The translations under genes and the position numbers were made by a program. A stretch of 64,000 bases of DNA from Bidens hawaiensis (lineage: Eukaryota > Streptophyta > Magnoliopsida > Asterales > Asteraceae). How positions within the stretch are numbered: the stretch's first letter is position 1; every line of letters starts with the position of its first letter. Shown piece by piece: positions 1 to 12,734 of this stretch. The stretch covers positions 620,001 through 684,000 of the forward strand of contig JAIQDT010000295.1 in NCBI GenBank assembly GCA_021521415.1, given 5' to 3'. The notes below the pieces were generated by a model. That model was not told where the DNA came from and searched no databases. It saw nothing but the letters and a program-made list of their open reading frames with translations.

Positions 1-599
1 AGTTGTGGTGATATGGCAAAAATCAAATTAAGCTTGAACCGAGATTAGAGGCTGATAGTTTCTGATATTCTGTGCTCTAATTGAACCGTTAATCATATCA
101 GAAAAACACTTGAAATTTGTTATTAGATTTAAGTGGACAACAATACCAATGACCGACTTAACATCAGTCATAATATCGCTGAAAAATAAAACTGTGATGA
201 AAGGGCAATTTGGTCAATATGATTCTCTGCTCAAACTCAACAAAAATACAAAAATATATACTGCTTTTGAAAATCATATTAAACACAAAACGATTTTATA
301 TTTCTCATTTCAGATTCTTTTCAAGTAAATACATTCTTTAAATATTCCAAAATACCAAAAATATCTTTTCATTTCGTTTTACATTTTATTTAAATTCTTT
401 TTAAGTTATGTTTCAAAAATGTGAAACGTTTTAAATTATTCGATTATCAAGATAAAGGTTCTTGATAATTCATTTAATTTTTTATTAATTTAATATATTA
501 TTAATTTAATTTATTACTAATTTATTTATTATTAATTTAATTGATTTATTTATTTTATATATTTATTTTATTTAGAGTTAAAATTAAATAATGTTTAAA

Positions 600-855
600 T
601 CGTTATTTATGGATAACGAATTAAGTGTTTTTAATGAACTACACTCTAGTTCGTTCACCTAATTCGCTTCCGCACTCTGTAACGAAACACTTCTAGTTCG
701 TTATGCATATTTAATGAATCAAGACACGAATCAAGCCTAATTCGCTACTCTGCGCGTTCAAGTTGACTAACGAATTAGCTGATTCGTTATTTAAAATTTC
801 AAACGAATTAGATCTGATTCGTTGCCTCGAGAATCGTGTTTGTTAGTGTATAAAG
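600..855 (+). promoter_or_regulatory. Element B internal promoter: AATTCG(T/C)T motif array and TATA box
   Basis: About ten copies of an AATTCGTTA / TAACGAATT-like motif in both orientations lie between 600 and 840. A TATA box (TATAAAG) follows at 849-855. The next 125 bases contain no ATG and end at a GTAAGG donor-like site at 981. The same order is seen before the accessory ORF of elements A and D. Promoter activity is inferred from layout only. Confidence 0.55.
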
Positions 856-980
856 GACGGCGTGAAATAAATCGTCCTACACTATTCCCTCATCTTCCTT
901 ACACCTAAAGTTACTTTGTTCAAATTTTTCCTAATTTTTTGATCTTCGAAATTCGGACTTTTGAGTATATCATTGTGTTC

Positions 981-3610
981 GTAAGGTATAGATGATCATT
1001 TCTTTGTGATTTTCATCAAAAATGATACAGTTTTGATAGGTGATGTGTTGTAAAACACATTTACATTCCTTATCGTTTTATCACGATTTAATTGCTTTTT
1101 AGTTTAATTATTTTGTTTTTGCTTAATTTTACAAAGATGGATGTTTACTTGTAGGTTATGAGTTTTAATGAAGAAAAGTGGCAAGTTTGAAGACTCTGTG
1201 GGCTTATTTGAGCAACTTTGAAAACTACAACTCAAGGCCCGACCCAAGCCCACAAGTTAGAAGCCTTACATGCATAATATATTCATTAAACAAAAGAAAA
1301 AAGAACCCTAAACAGCCCTAAAATCCCGAAATTCAGCAGCCCCTATTCTGCCCGTATTTGTGATCGGTAGCAAGGGAGAAGAAAGAAGAAAAGCTTGTGG
1401 CGGCTAGGGTTTGGTGGCTGTGACGGCTGGAGAAGAAGAATAACACCCAGGAGGGTTTGTAATAGCAGCTAAGGGTATTATAAACTCATAATCTCAGCTT
1501 ATAATCATAAGTATCCATTCATAAACTTTATCTCTTGTTCAAGTACCCTAACTAGTTGAACTTGATCTTTTTGTTGGATTGTTTTGCAAGTAACTTAGAG
1601 ATTGACTTGTGTTTGATTGTTCTTGATCATTGAATGAGTTTTATTATGTTTATGTTGAGTTATATGATGTTTAATTTGATATATTGCTTCTGTCCAAACA
1701 TAATGTTAGGCTAAACTAGTTAGTTCTACCTAGGTTAGATGATTATTGTTTGGTTTTAGTAAGTAGTTTGGATTGTTGATGATCATGGCTTAAATTGTTA
1801 ATGTAAAGTTTGGTTTAATATTGAATTAGGTTGTGTTTAGTGGCTGTGAATTTGTTAATACACTTATAAACCTCTTGATTTTATTAGTTGAATGAGTTTT
1901 GATTGATTGTTGCTTGTTAGGACTCTTTACTTTGTGTTTAGGGTTTGTTTCCGGGTTGATCAACCATAGGGTTTAAGTGAGTGTAATAATTGAATATAAT
2001 CAGCGGGTAGACACCTTCTTAGAGACCGAGAGGTGATAGGAAGTAAACTCGTCTCATAGCTTTTACTTGTTAGGATTAGGATCGCGCGAGAGCGGGTTCG
2101 GTTCTTGTCGGGTTTGGGTTTGTGAGCGATTAGTTGACCTAATTTAAGTTAAATTGAATTTTTCCTCTATCCTTGGTTGCGTAGTATTCTTCTCCATTAG
2201 GGTAGTGTGTCGGTGAGACCGAGAAGAGAGTCGGCATTAGAGCACGTTAACAATTCGTCACCCGGTTTGTTCTTAAAATCAACTAAGTGTAGGTTAGGGC
2301 TTGTTAGTGTGACCGAGAGGTAATCTAGCTTCCTGAGTGAACCACAGTTGTGTCATTCCTTAGGAGCCGGTGTCGTGAGATTCTACAATCCAGTAGCTTA
2401 CTATACCTTCAATAGGATTCTTACCTAAGTAGACGTTTTTCCCATTGATAAATCGTATTTTCACAGTTTGGTCTAGTTTTCTTAATTTAAGTCTTTTAAG
2501 TTAATTTAAGTTAGGTTAAGTAGTTAATAATTAAAAATCTATTTAAAAAATATATTATTCTTAGGTGAGTCTTATTTAGGGTTAAGTATTAAGTACGTTT
2601 TCTCGTGTCCTTGTGCTCGATACTAGTACTTCCTTAGTGCTATACTATTAGTGATCGGTACACTTGCCGGTTTCGTGTGGTTTCTTTAGGATTTTCGTTT
2701 AATAAATTTAAAGCTTAGTTGTGAGAGCATCATTATACACACATCAATAGGGTTATTGTGTGATCTTGATATCAGGGTTTTTAAGGTTTTTGAAACCTTG
2801 TTTACTTGGATTAATACTCTGTTAATACACTTAAATTGTATATCATTTTGATCGTAATAGAGTTCCGACACCCTTGGTGATCCTTAATCAGATTTTGATT
2901 ATTGAATGCCGGGTTTATTAACTGATTGTTGTTTCGGGTGTTTATACACTGTACACATCCTTAATAATCTAACTTGTTTGTTGGTATAGAACCTCATAAA
3001 CGTTAATGTTTGCTTCGCAATGAGTTTCCGAGACTTGTTAAGTCATTTGTTAGGCTACTCATCGTAAATTATGGAGTAATTGATCTCCGATTTGAAACTT
3101 TGACTTTCTGTGTTCTTGTCAATTTTGACCTTGACCAAGACAATCAAAGATTAAGTCTAATTTTGACCATTCGATAACCTTAGCGAATTGAAACTCCTCC
3201 GTGTCCAATTCATTAAGGATTCACACGAATTAGATTAGCGACCCATTCACTTAACGAATCAAATGTGGATTCGTCAATTTGAAACGGACTAGAAGTTAGT
3301 TCGTTATTTTATAATAGTAGTTCGCTAATTCTACTTCGTTAATCTATTTACTTGATAGCGAATCAGTTGATTCAATAACGAATCAGACTGTGTTTTAACG
3401 AATGACATTTTAAAATTAATTATTTAATTAATGTAACTTAATTTTGTAATTTAATACAATAGTCCAAGGGTCTAACCGCGTCGATACATTGATTATACAC
3501 ACGGGATTAAACCATAATTATATATAGTTTACATCTAAATGCTTAAAGTATATATCACTTGTGTGATTTCTAAACTTCAATATTACTGATATTCAATATT
3601 ATTTATTCAG
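981..3610 (+). other. Predicted 5'-leader intron of the element B accessory gene
   Basis: A GTAAGG donor at 981 and a TTTATTCAG acceptor ending at 3610 bracket about 2.6 kb with no credible coding sequence. The accessory ORF begins 4 bases after the acceptor. Elements A and D have the same donor/acceptor plan with introns of about 366 and 221 bases, so this one is probably swollen by an insertion, roughly 1130-2940. That part is non-coding and contains repeated GACCGAGAGGT phrases (near 2025 and 2315) like the untranslated part of another retroelement. More of B's own AATTCGTT motifs appear at 3180-3415, just before the acceptor. Splicing is unproven. Confidence 0.45.
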
Positions 3611-3614
3611 GATT

Positions 3615-6600
3615 ATGGCTGGTAACATGGGACAAGATCCTCCTATTGATGCACCACCACAAGTTCAAGATGTTGATCAACCAGCTGAGGAAGCTCCTTT
3701 ACTTCCTTATGATCCTCGTCATAATGTGTGTGCTTTCGTTGATACAGACTTTGCTGATGAGGATGTCTTTGGTGATATGCTGGCATTTATACACCGATCT
3801 CGTATCCATTATGTTGTTACTGCTAATCCGGATATTAGATTCAGCATAGTTCGTCAATTCTAGAACACTGCTCAGTATGTAGAAGTGGAGGATCATATTG
3901 CTGTTGTGGTTAATAACAAACCAGTTGTCGTCTCAGCTGAAACAGTTCGAAGAGTGCTACAGTTTGATGATACCATTGATGATCCTAGCGAATAAGATAA
4001 AGAATTGATCAAGGGACTGTTCAGACGTTTGTTTTATGCTAGCAGTCTTACTGCGTCTATGTATAACAAGGCATACTTGTGTCCCCAATACAAGTATTTA
4101 CTACATGTTCTTATTCATTGCCTTGGTGGACTTAAGGCTGGGTTTGACGAATGTCGCGCTGCAAGATCTTCGATCATATGAAAGAAAATTGTATTCCTGG
4201 AAAACGTCGGGTGAAGTTCTTGATGTATCCGCGTTTCATTCAATTGTTTGTCAACGATGCTATCATGGATTTGGTGCTCGAGCCGAATGATGTAAACGAT
4301 AAATTTATTCTGGACAACATGAACGCAGATACCATGAGAAGAATGAAACTGTACCGTCAATCTTGTTCTCCCAGATTTAAGAGATTGATTGGTCATCATG
4401 CTAATCCTGATTATGTATGTCCTCCCGAGGATCGCTTTATCCATGATAACCCGGATTCCGAGTGTGAGGGAGGAGTAGGTGGGAACGATAATGATAATGA
4501 TCGTGATGATGGAGGTGATGGTGGTCATGGTGGAAATGGTGGTAATGATGTTGATGGTGGTAATAGTGATGCAGCTCTTAGAGAGCAACAGGCTGCAGTT
4601 GAAGCTGGGTTGGCTGCTACTATTGCCGCTCAACGAGAACGAAAACGTAAAGGGAAAGAGCTAGCAACTGGAAGTTCTTTGAAGCGGATAGTGTCGGCTG
4701 GGGCTGGCATCTTGTTTGGTGTTCAACCGTCTCGTCCTGTAACTCCTCAACGCCCGGCTGTGCCGCTTACTACTAGCACTCCGGCGCTTACTTTGACGAC
4801 GACGATGGTTCCTCATCACAGGCTTCGTATGATTCCACAAACGGCTTTAGCTGAGATACCAATGCCTTCTTCTACATCTTCTACTGTTCCTCCAACACCG
4901 ATCATGGGGCCTCCTCCACCTAGTGATATCTCATTTATGAGATTTACAAGGCCTCAGGGACCAATCCAACCAGTTTATCCATCGTTGTATGCTATGCCAC
5001 CGAATCGTCGGACAGATATGCTTTTGAATCTTCTTCATTTGTATGAAAATCAAATGTCTGCTGACCGTTTAAATAAAGAACGTCTGATGGAGAACCAGAA
5101 GAAGCTGATCAGCTATGTTTCTTTTTGTCAAAAGGAAACAAAATCCCTCCGTGAGATTGTTGAGTCTCAGGGGGTGAAACTTAAATAACAAGAGGAGCTT
5201 ATTCTGCAACTGACATGCAAAGATGATGCGCTGAAAAAGCTCAAGAATGATTATGAGGATCCAGATGAATCTGATGCTGGTGGTGAGACTAAACAAACTC
5301 AAGACCCAGCTTCTGGTGCGGGTACGAGTTCTGTTGATTATTCGAGCAAACAGATCATTGTTTATCATGACCATTAGGCTGCCAAACCGATTGAGATGAT
5401 TGAGGACGATACGGTTATCTTTGTGGATGAGAAGGGGATGGTAAGGAGTATGGTGAATAGGGAGGAGATTGAAGAAAGGCAGTTTGTTGATAGATCACTG
5501 ACACGAGAGCAGATTGCGATTTTGCTTGGTCTGAATGAAGACGATATGACCGTGTTTGAAGCTGAGCCCGATGTTGAGTTAGTTAATGATGATGAGATAC
5601 TAAATGATCCTACTTTTGATATGAGTACGGATTATATTTGTGCGAATGAGGAGGTTGAGATGGCGGATGTGACTGCTGAGGGTTATCCTGATCTGTTTCA
5701 ACACACTAATGTTGATCAGGGTGCTCCAGTGTTTAATGAAGAAACGGTTAAAGAAGCAGAAGACCATCTTGAGAAGAATTCCAAAGGCAAGAATGTCTTT
5801 GATATGAAATCTAATTCGCTTCTCGACCCATCTCTTGAGGAGATTGAGAGTTGGTTCAGACACAAGAAAGCAAGTAAGATCATCAAGGCATTTAGGATTG
5901 TTGATCAAGAACAGAAAGAAGAAGCTATTGCACGAGCCAAAGCCAACCAGAAGACCTCATTTAAGGCTTTGTCGAAAGTGCAAGGTAATATTGTTTCTTG
6001 GATGTTTGAATCTGATCTTAACGTATACATTGTTAAATGGGAGAAGGGTGTCCAGTACTACGAAAGGATGACTAATCTTCTCTCATTACCGAGATGGGAT
6101 GTGCGCACTTTGTTAAATCGTCCGTTTATTAATCGTGGTGAAGATTATCATGCAAAACGTTTTCACCAACACTTGGTTTTTGAGGTGAATCATGGTTTTA
6201 AGTATTTTAAACCACAAATTCCTATCTGCAAGCGTCTCAATGAGATTGACCCAAGAACGGGATGGAAGAAGTTGGTCCTTAAAATAAAGCCACCGAAGAC
6301 GATGAAGCGTGTACCGGTGAAGACAATGAACCAACACATGAATTTATCTTTCAACCGCTGGTACTACGACAATCGTACTGGCGAGGCCGTTATTGTTCTT
6401 GGTACAGGTTTAAAGACTGAGCTGATCAAGATCATCGATCCGATGTGGCTGGTTAACTTAACAGAGACCGACAATGACGTGCTACACAAGAACAAGATTT
6501 TGATTGAGCGCATTGAAGACTATGATCTGTCTATGCAATTCCAACGCGTTGTGCGTGTTTGTTATGAAAACGGAATTCATAGTTGCAGAGACTGGCAGTC

Positions 6601-6616
6601 CAAGCGTTTCAAGTAA
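3615..6616 (+). pseudogene. Element B accessory protein (ORF3-ORF4 fused), broken
   Basis: The reading frame starts at ATG 3615 and matches the element A protein: HNVCAFVD corresponds to HNIVAFLD, and YLCPQYKYLLHVLIHCLG to NLCPEFKYLAHVVMHCLG. A TAG at 3861-3863 stands where the family has Trp (QFWNTA). A second stop follows near 3992. A deletion with frame change near 4140-4180 removes about 25 residues. From 4151 one frame runs to 6616, broken only by TAA at 5186-5188 and TAG at 5375-5377. In order it carries the N-terminal domain end (YPRFIQLFV), an acidic Gly/Asp stretch, a basic cluster (RERKRKGKE), a Pro-rich part, a coiled coil, a second acidic stretch and the C-terminal domain with DPMWLVNL. 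Here ORF3 and ORF4 are one frame with no intron, unlike element A. It has no membrane segment or signal peptide, so it is not envelope-like. The function is unknown. Confidence 0.75.
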
Positions 6617-6650
6617 AGTAAAGACAAAGAGCTCAAGAAGAGGGGGTGTC

Positions 6651-7200
6651 TGTTAATGCATGGTTTTACGTCTTGAATCTTTGTATTTATCATTATTGTA
6701 TTTGTCGTTTTAGTTTATGTAATAAACATTTAAGTTATCTTGTAATTCGTTAATGTAATAGTCTAGTTCGCTAAGGATGTTTAGCGAACTGATCTATGTT
6801 ATTTCCCTCCTGATTCGTTAAGGATATTTAACTAATCAGGGGGTGATTCGTTAAGCTATTGTCTATTTAATGTATGTAACGAATTGGATGTTAGTTCATT
6901 AGGGGATGTTAACGAACTAACTCCATCGTCTATTTATAGTGACACTGTTCACACATTAATTAAGTGTTTGAGAGTTAATTGACGAACCTCTGTCCGAATC
7001 TCTCTCGATCTTCATCTTAATATTACACATACATACACATACTACTGATAATCTATACACATACATAACATACAATCAATTGTGATAACGAGCTAGATCC
7101 ACATTTAGAGTTAATCGTATATATCATATATGAGATCTGTTTCTTGTTAAGTATTGATTCTAAGGTTCAAACAAAGCTTGATCTCTCGATCCAAGCAAGC
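6651..7200 (+). repeat. Element B 3' LTR (right end uncertain)
   Basis: A purine-rich tract (AAGAAGAGGGGGTGTC) directly precedes TGTTAATGCATGG at 6651, the expected PPT-LTR join. Inside, AATTCGTTA / GTTCGCTAA motifs in both orientations fill 6740-6925 and stop just before a TATA box (TATTTATA, 6931-6938). The end is not visible. It may be cut by the neighbouring element D. Confidence 0.6.
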
Positions 7201-7239
7201 TTTTCATCTTATGTGCTGTATATGTTTCTTTGAAATTAC

Positions 7240-7916
7240 AAGTGTTTTCGGGCAGACCTTGTCTCCCGGGCACACTTTATATATTTCGGGCATACTTTGA
7301 TTCCAATGTTCCCTCAATATACTTGGTAATTCCAAAATTAACTTTCCGAGTACACTTTGTGCTAGGAATCTACTCCAAGCACACTTTTTATTTATTGAAA
7401 GTTTTTCGGGCATACTTTGCATCAAAGTATACTTAACTGAATAATTGTGAATAATTTTCGAGTAAGTTTTGCAATAAGTCAATTTATTCAGGTAAGGTAT
7501 GTGCTTAACTGTGTTATGTTATCCGAGTAAGGTTAGAAGTATGGTTAAAATATTTATTTAGGCATCTTAATTGATTCCTAGCAAGGTTGCCTACTTGATG
7601 TTATATACTTGATTATTCATCTTGTGATTCAGTTCTCAAGCTATCTTGTATTTCAAATAGGACATTCTTCATTTAATTAAATTTACTTTTTAACACTTCT
7701 AATAACCGAGTAAGCTTTGAGTAAGTGGAATATACCGGGCATGCTTTGCAATATCCCCACTTTAAAATTTCCGAGCAAGGTTTGTCAAATTTATTAACTT
7801 GGAGTTGGGTATTTTAAATGTGTAAAAAGTTAAATTGGATAACATTACCGTTTCATAGCTAATAACTCACAAAAAGACAAAATGCATTTAAAACCCACTT
7901 TCAAAAGGTATATAAG
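7240..7916 (+). promoter_or_regulatory. Element D internal promoter: TTTCGGGCATACTTTG-like array and TATA box
   Basis: Ten or more degenerate copies of a 14-16 base motif around TTYCGRGYANRCTTTG are scattered from 7243 to 7790, for example TTTCGGGCATACTTTG near 7288 and 7407. The array is followed by TATATAAG at 7909-7916 and a pyrimidine-rich leader without ATG. This is the same array-TATA-leader plan as in elements A and B, with an unrelated motif. Confidence 0.55.
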
Positions 7917-8056
7917 AGGGAGTGAGAGATATTTTTCAATATTATTTTTCCCTCTCTCTCTCTCCTTCCACTACCTACTCAAAGAAACCCAAACCAACTC
8001 ATTGCATTCTCAATTATTCCAAACCCTAACTTTACCAGCCCTTTAATTCCGACTCG

Positions 8057-8277
8057 GTAAGCAATAATAATATGTTTTCCGATCACGATTAGATGATTTT
8101 GAGCTTTGATTATGTATTTTCGCTAACTCTCTGTTTTGTGTGTAGGTTTTAAATTTGTCGAAGAGCAGGTTGTTAATGAAATTTCTTTCTTTCTTATTCA
8201 TTTTTCCAACTTGAATTGCCTAAAGTAATGAGCTTTATGACTAATTTCATTTTGAATATGTTTAATTGTGTTTTCAG
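8057..8277 (+). other. Predicted leader intron of the element D accessory gene
   Basis: The donor CTCG|GTAAGC is at 8057 and the acceptor GTTTTCAG ends at 8277, giving 221 bases. The leader from the TATA box to the donor is about 140 bases with no ATG. The accessory reading frame begins immediately after the acceptor, although a clear start ATG has been lost. Predicted from sequence signals and from the parallel layouts in elements A and B. Confidence 0.5.
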
Positions 8278-11200
8278 ATATAACGGACGAAAATGCTCCT
8301 ACATATTTGTTTGAGCAAAAGCACAACATGTGCGATATTTTGCAAGTCACACTGAAGAATGAAGATGTTGCCACAATTATACAATGGTTGCAAAGATCAA
8401 ACATCCGTTTTTCACTAACGGAAAATCATGTAATCTACCGGAACCATTCATTGGATTTTTGGAACTCGCAACATTGATTGATCATGTGAATGGCCGACTA
8501 ATATAAGCCACTGTTGCTAGTCATGAAATACGAGTTGATAAGGCTGTGATAAGAAGGTGTCTATAATTGAATGATGATAATCCTAATCCGATCCATCTTA
8601 CAACTGCTCAACTATACAAGATCTTTGTCAAGTGTATGGGTTATAAAGGACACACAAAAGATGGGCAATTCCAAAAGGGGATGTTCCCTACTATTTAAAG
8701 ATTCCTGATACACCACATTATACAGGGTTTTGCACCAAGGAAAGGGTCTTGGACCCTCATGAGCAGAGATTTGGCAAACGCAACTGTTGCAGTGTCGTTT
8801 AACTATCCATTCAACTTTTCAAAAATGATATTTGATGGTTAAGTTAAGAATTTGGAAAAACCAATCAAGCATAAATTTTTGGCTTATCCGAGATTCTTTC
8901 AAATAATTTTCAATCAAGAGTTGGAGAACTTACCAACTACAATAATAACTCATATTCTTCAAAATCCATACATATTTAAAAGAATAGAGAATCTGGCTAC
9001 CACAAGTAGATTTGATCCAGAAGAGGTGTATGAGGATCTGCCCTGGTTAATGTTTGATGATATACTGATACCTTCTTTGAATGTATTGTTATCTGAAGAT
9101 GAAGAGGATGTTTAAGGATGTAACGATGAAGATGATGGAGGTGATGACAGTTCTGATGATGGTAATGATGACGATGGAGATAGAGATGAAGGAGGGGATG
9201 GAGGAGCCATAGTTGATGATGTACTTATTCAGGGAGAAAACCAACCAATCCCAACACCACCATCTACACCTTTAGACTCACCACCTCACTCACCACCACA
9301 TTCACCACCACCCACCCTAAACCAATCACCACCACCCACAACAATTGCCTTACCTACATATTCACCGCAATCCTCTCCACTGTTAAATGAACATATTACT
9401 CAATCACCACCCCAACCTGATATCCAACCACAATCTCAAACCCAAACCCAACCTATCCTTACCCATTCACCACCTCAAACCACAACCCAAACCCCACCAG
9501 AATCAACTACATCACACAAGTCATTACCAAACATTAACACACTACCCTCCACCAATGAAAATATTTTTGAATAAGGAAATCCAATCACCCAACCAGATAA
9601 CTCTGAACCTGAACCATTTCACATGTCACCACCGACTACCCCTCCCCACATTTCAGGCCTCTACAAAAGAAATTTTGAATTGATTATGGAAGTTGTGAAG
9701 TTGAGGAATGAGAATGCATGGTTGAGACTGGAAAATGATGAACTAAAAGCTCAGTTGGATGCTGCTAATGATAAAATTCAAACTTGGAGCAGGAGGTTAA
9801 GAAGATCTCTGCTGCCCCAAAACAGGGGGAGAATATACATGAACCAACTGATGTTTTTGATGTTGCTGGTATCGATGGTACTTTAAATGCTGAAATGATG
9901 GATGTAGGAGGAAGAACAACTGGTGTGGATGGTATGACTTGTTTGTTTAATGCATATGTAGATGATGAGGACAGTGAAGAAAGGAGCATAACTGATGATG
10001 ATTATGAGGCAGATTTGTCTGATAAAGAAGAGCAAAACTATGACGTTAATGATGAAGTTATGCATGTTATATGGAGAGATCATGATGATGAGGTGAGAGG
10101 AGAGGAGACAGAGGATGGAGTTGAAAATGAAACTGAAGTTCAAAATGAAGTGACAAATGTTGAAGAAAATGTGGCTAGCACTGATTTAACCACTAATGTC
10201 TCAACTAAAGCCTTAACTGATGAAATAAATGATGGTAATGCTGCTACTGAGGAGCCTACACCTGCTGAACTTGAACCTGGAAGCTCCAAGAGGGTAGAGC
10301 ATGATGCAGAAATGGAGGCATTGGACAAAGATATTGATGAGTTCCCATCTGAAACTGAAGAAGATTTACAGAAGAGAATGGAAAAAGGAAAGGCAAAGGT
10401 TTATGAAGAAGAGCCTGTTAAGGAAAATCTTGTGAAAGAAAGATTGATTGATGAATAGGAAGAAGCTTCTGCTGCTACCAGAAGAGAATTTGAAAACATG
10501 ATAAGAGAAACAAGGGATAGGGAAATTCTAGCCCAAACCTTGTCTCTTTTCATATTCTTCCATGGTTTCCACTTCCCCAACATCTAATACTTCATGACTT
10601 GAAAATACTGGATATACTGGAATGAAATTCTCATATTCAACTGTTTCAGTCACTTTATTCTTGTTATTTTCTTTGATTCTTTGCAGTATTTTCTTGCTTG
10701 GAGGTCTCACTGGATTATAGCTAACTTTTGACTTTTCACAAATGTCAAATGACACATGTTCTTTTCTAATTCTTTCATACACTTTCTTCATCTTTGGAGC
10801 TACTAGAGGGAGGTGTGGCAATTTTTCAAATGAATTTGGTTTTTTGTACCTCCTACCTTTTTCAGCAGCTTTAATTTCTTCTTCAGTGATTTGATCACTC
10901 ATATCACTTAAGTCATCGGCATTCAAATCCTCAGAATCAAGTCATCCTCAGAGACTTGTATTCCAATTGATTTGTCTTCTTTCACATCTTCCTTCATAAC
11001 ATATTCTCCCCCTTTATTCACCTCAACCTTCTTATACAGATTAACAAGCTCCTCTCTATCTTGAAACACTTCTCTGAACTACTGGAGATAACTATCCCTC
11101 TTCTCTTTGTAAACTTTGGGTAAGAAGTTCTTATTGAATGGAGGCATGATGGAGAAATGGAGGCATTGGACAAAGATATTGATGAGTTCCCATCTGAAAC

Positions 11201-12734
11201 TGAAGAAGATTTAAAGAGGAAGTTGGAAAAAGGAAAGGCAAAGGTTTATGAAAAAGAGCCTGTTAAGGCAAATCTTGTGAAAGAAAGATTGATTGATGAA
11301 GAGGAAGAAGCTTCTGCTGCTACTAGAAGAGAATTTGAAAACATGATAAGAGAAACAAGGGATAGGGAAATTCTAGCCCAAACCTTGTCTCCTGAAGAGC
11401 TGGAAGAGCAGGAAGCCTTGATTAATCAAGCCAATATTGCTAAAATGATAGATGAAGAGGAGGCTGAAGATCAGGTTGTTATTGAAGCTTTGATAAATTT
11501 GAAAAAGAATGTGAAAATGGATAATTCCTTAGCCTTGGTAGAGAGTATGTTCGCCCAATCCTCAATCCAACCTCAACAGGTACCTGAAAAGGAACCTGAA
11601 AAACAAACTAAAGAAACATTTGAGGAAATGATGGATAAGGCTTCAAGGATTCATGAAAATGTAAGAAGATTTGAAAAATTTTATTCAAGAAAAAAGAAAG
11701 GCTTCTGATCAGGCTGGAGGAGCTGAATTAGTGAAGAAGGGAAAATGGGATGAAAAGAACATTTATTATGTTGAGACTCTGATGAGCAGGCAAGTCCTAT
11801 AAGGGAAGTGACTATGCAAACCTTAAAACTAGATGAATTTGTTGAAGGAGTACCAAATGCTCCAATCCCTGAAGATCCAACTCCTGATGAACCAAAGATT
11901 GATGCTGTAGATAAATCTATAGAGAATGAGGATGAATCTGATGATGATGATGCTGAAAGTGATCTGGGAAGAGGTAATGACAATGCCAATGTTGAGGCTC
12001 CTGAAGTGACAATCACTGAAGAACAAAGGAGAAGCATTAAGCATGGTCTGATTGAGGCTAAGAAGAAAAATCCTCTGGTTGTTAAACTAATGAGGTTTGG
12101 AATAAGCTTTGAAACCTTATCTTCTCTGAATGATGATGAATTGCAAAAGAGATTGGAGAAAGAAATTGATACTGTGAAAAATTGATACAACAATAGACTA
12201 GAGATAGCCAAAAATATAGAGACTATCTAAGAAAACATGGCTATTCTGAAAAAGATTTGAGCCAATTCAATTGTGAAAGACTCAGAGATGTTGATAATAA
12301 CACAAGAGAAGAAATCAAAGATAAATTTATAAAAGAAAATGAATTATCTGAGAATTTGGAAGCACTAAAGGAAAAATTTGATGGAAAATGTGGCTACTTG
12401 ATGAATAAGGGAATGGCACCATAGGCAGTGAATAGCCTAACTAAGGCTGATGTTGAGTTACTCTACAACAAATTTCAAAATAAAGATCAATTGAAAAGAG
12501 TGATGCCTGAGTCCTCTACTGTACAAGAAAAGGGAGATCAAGAGAAACCCCCTGCAAAGAAAAGAAAAATCATGACACTCAGGGATAAACAAAAAGCTCA
12601 AACTGAAAAAGAAAAATCAAAAGAGGCAACTGCTGATGAAACCCCAATCCTAGTGGAAGCAAAACCTGAACCAATTGATGAATCTATTGTTCCATGGGAA
12701 GGTGAAGAAATGATCAAGATTTTAAGGGGTATAA
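8278..12734 (+). pseudogene. Element D accessory protein, decayed, 5' part (resumes at 62827)
   Basis: Pieces of one protein lie in shifting frames. First comes HNMCDILQ with WLQRSNIRFSLT (8300-8420). Then a stretch with several stops includes LYKIFVKCMGYKG (about 8610-8650) and FNYPFNFSKMIF (about 8795-8830), followed by KFLAYPRFFQIIFNQ (8870-8920). These align with the N-terminal domain of the A and B accessory proteins. After that come an acidic run (9060-9230), a Pro-rich run (9240-9640), a coiled coil (9660-9790, LRNENAWLRLENDELKAQL), long Glu/Asp-rich stretches, and a basic cluster PPAKKRKIM (about 12549-12575). The order matches A and B, but the acidic linker is much longer. A duplication with an inverted insert lies at 10300-11390. 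Gypsy element F interrupts the gene at 12734. It is non-functional as it stands. Confidence 0.65.
10300..11390 (+). repeat. Direct duplication flanking an inverted coding segment inside element D
   Basis: About 240 bases at 10300-10545 recur at 11145-11390 with a few substitutions; both begin around GAGGCATTGGACAAAG and end at CCCAAACCTTGTCTC. Between them lie about 600 bases whose open frame is on the minus strand (10926 to 10528), encoding a Lys/Glu-rich peptide with VSFDICEKSKVSYNPVRPPS. An inverted segment between two direct copies suggests a repair or strand-switch event. I do not recognise the inverted peptide. Confidence 0.6.

Larger units (their letters stand above)
1..7200 (+). mobile_element. 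Element B: decayed SIRE-like Ty1/copia element, 3' half
   Basis: The segment holds, in order, a motif-rich promoter (600-855), a leader with a long predicted intron (981-3610), a broken accessory gene (3615-6616), a polypurine tract (about 6640-6650) and a 3' LTR starting TGTTAATGCA at 6651. Gag and pol are not present, so the 5' half lies upstream of the window or is lost. The assignment rests on the accessory protein, which aligns along its length with the accessory protein next to an undoubted copia gag-pol in element A. Positions 1-600 are very AT-rich and I see no gene there. The right limit near 7200 is approximate because element D's repeat field follows without a recognisable border. 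Confidence 0.7.
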
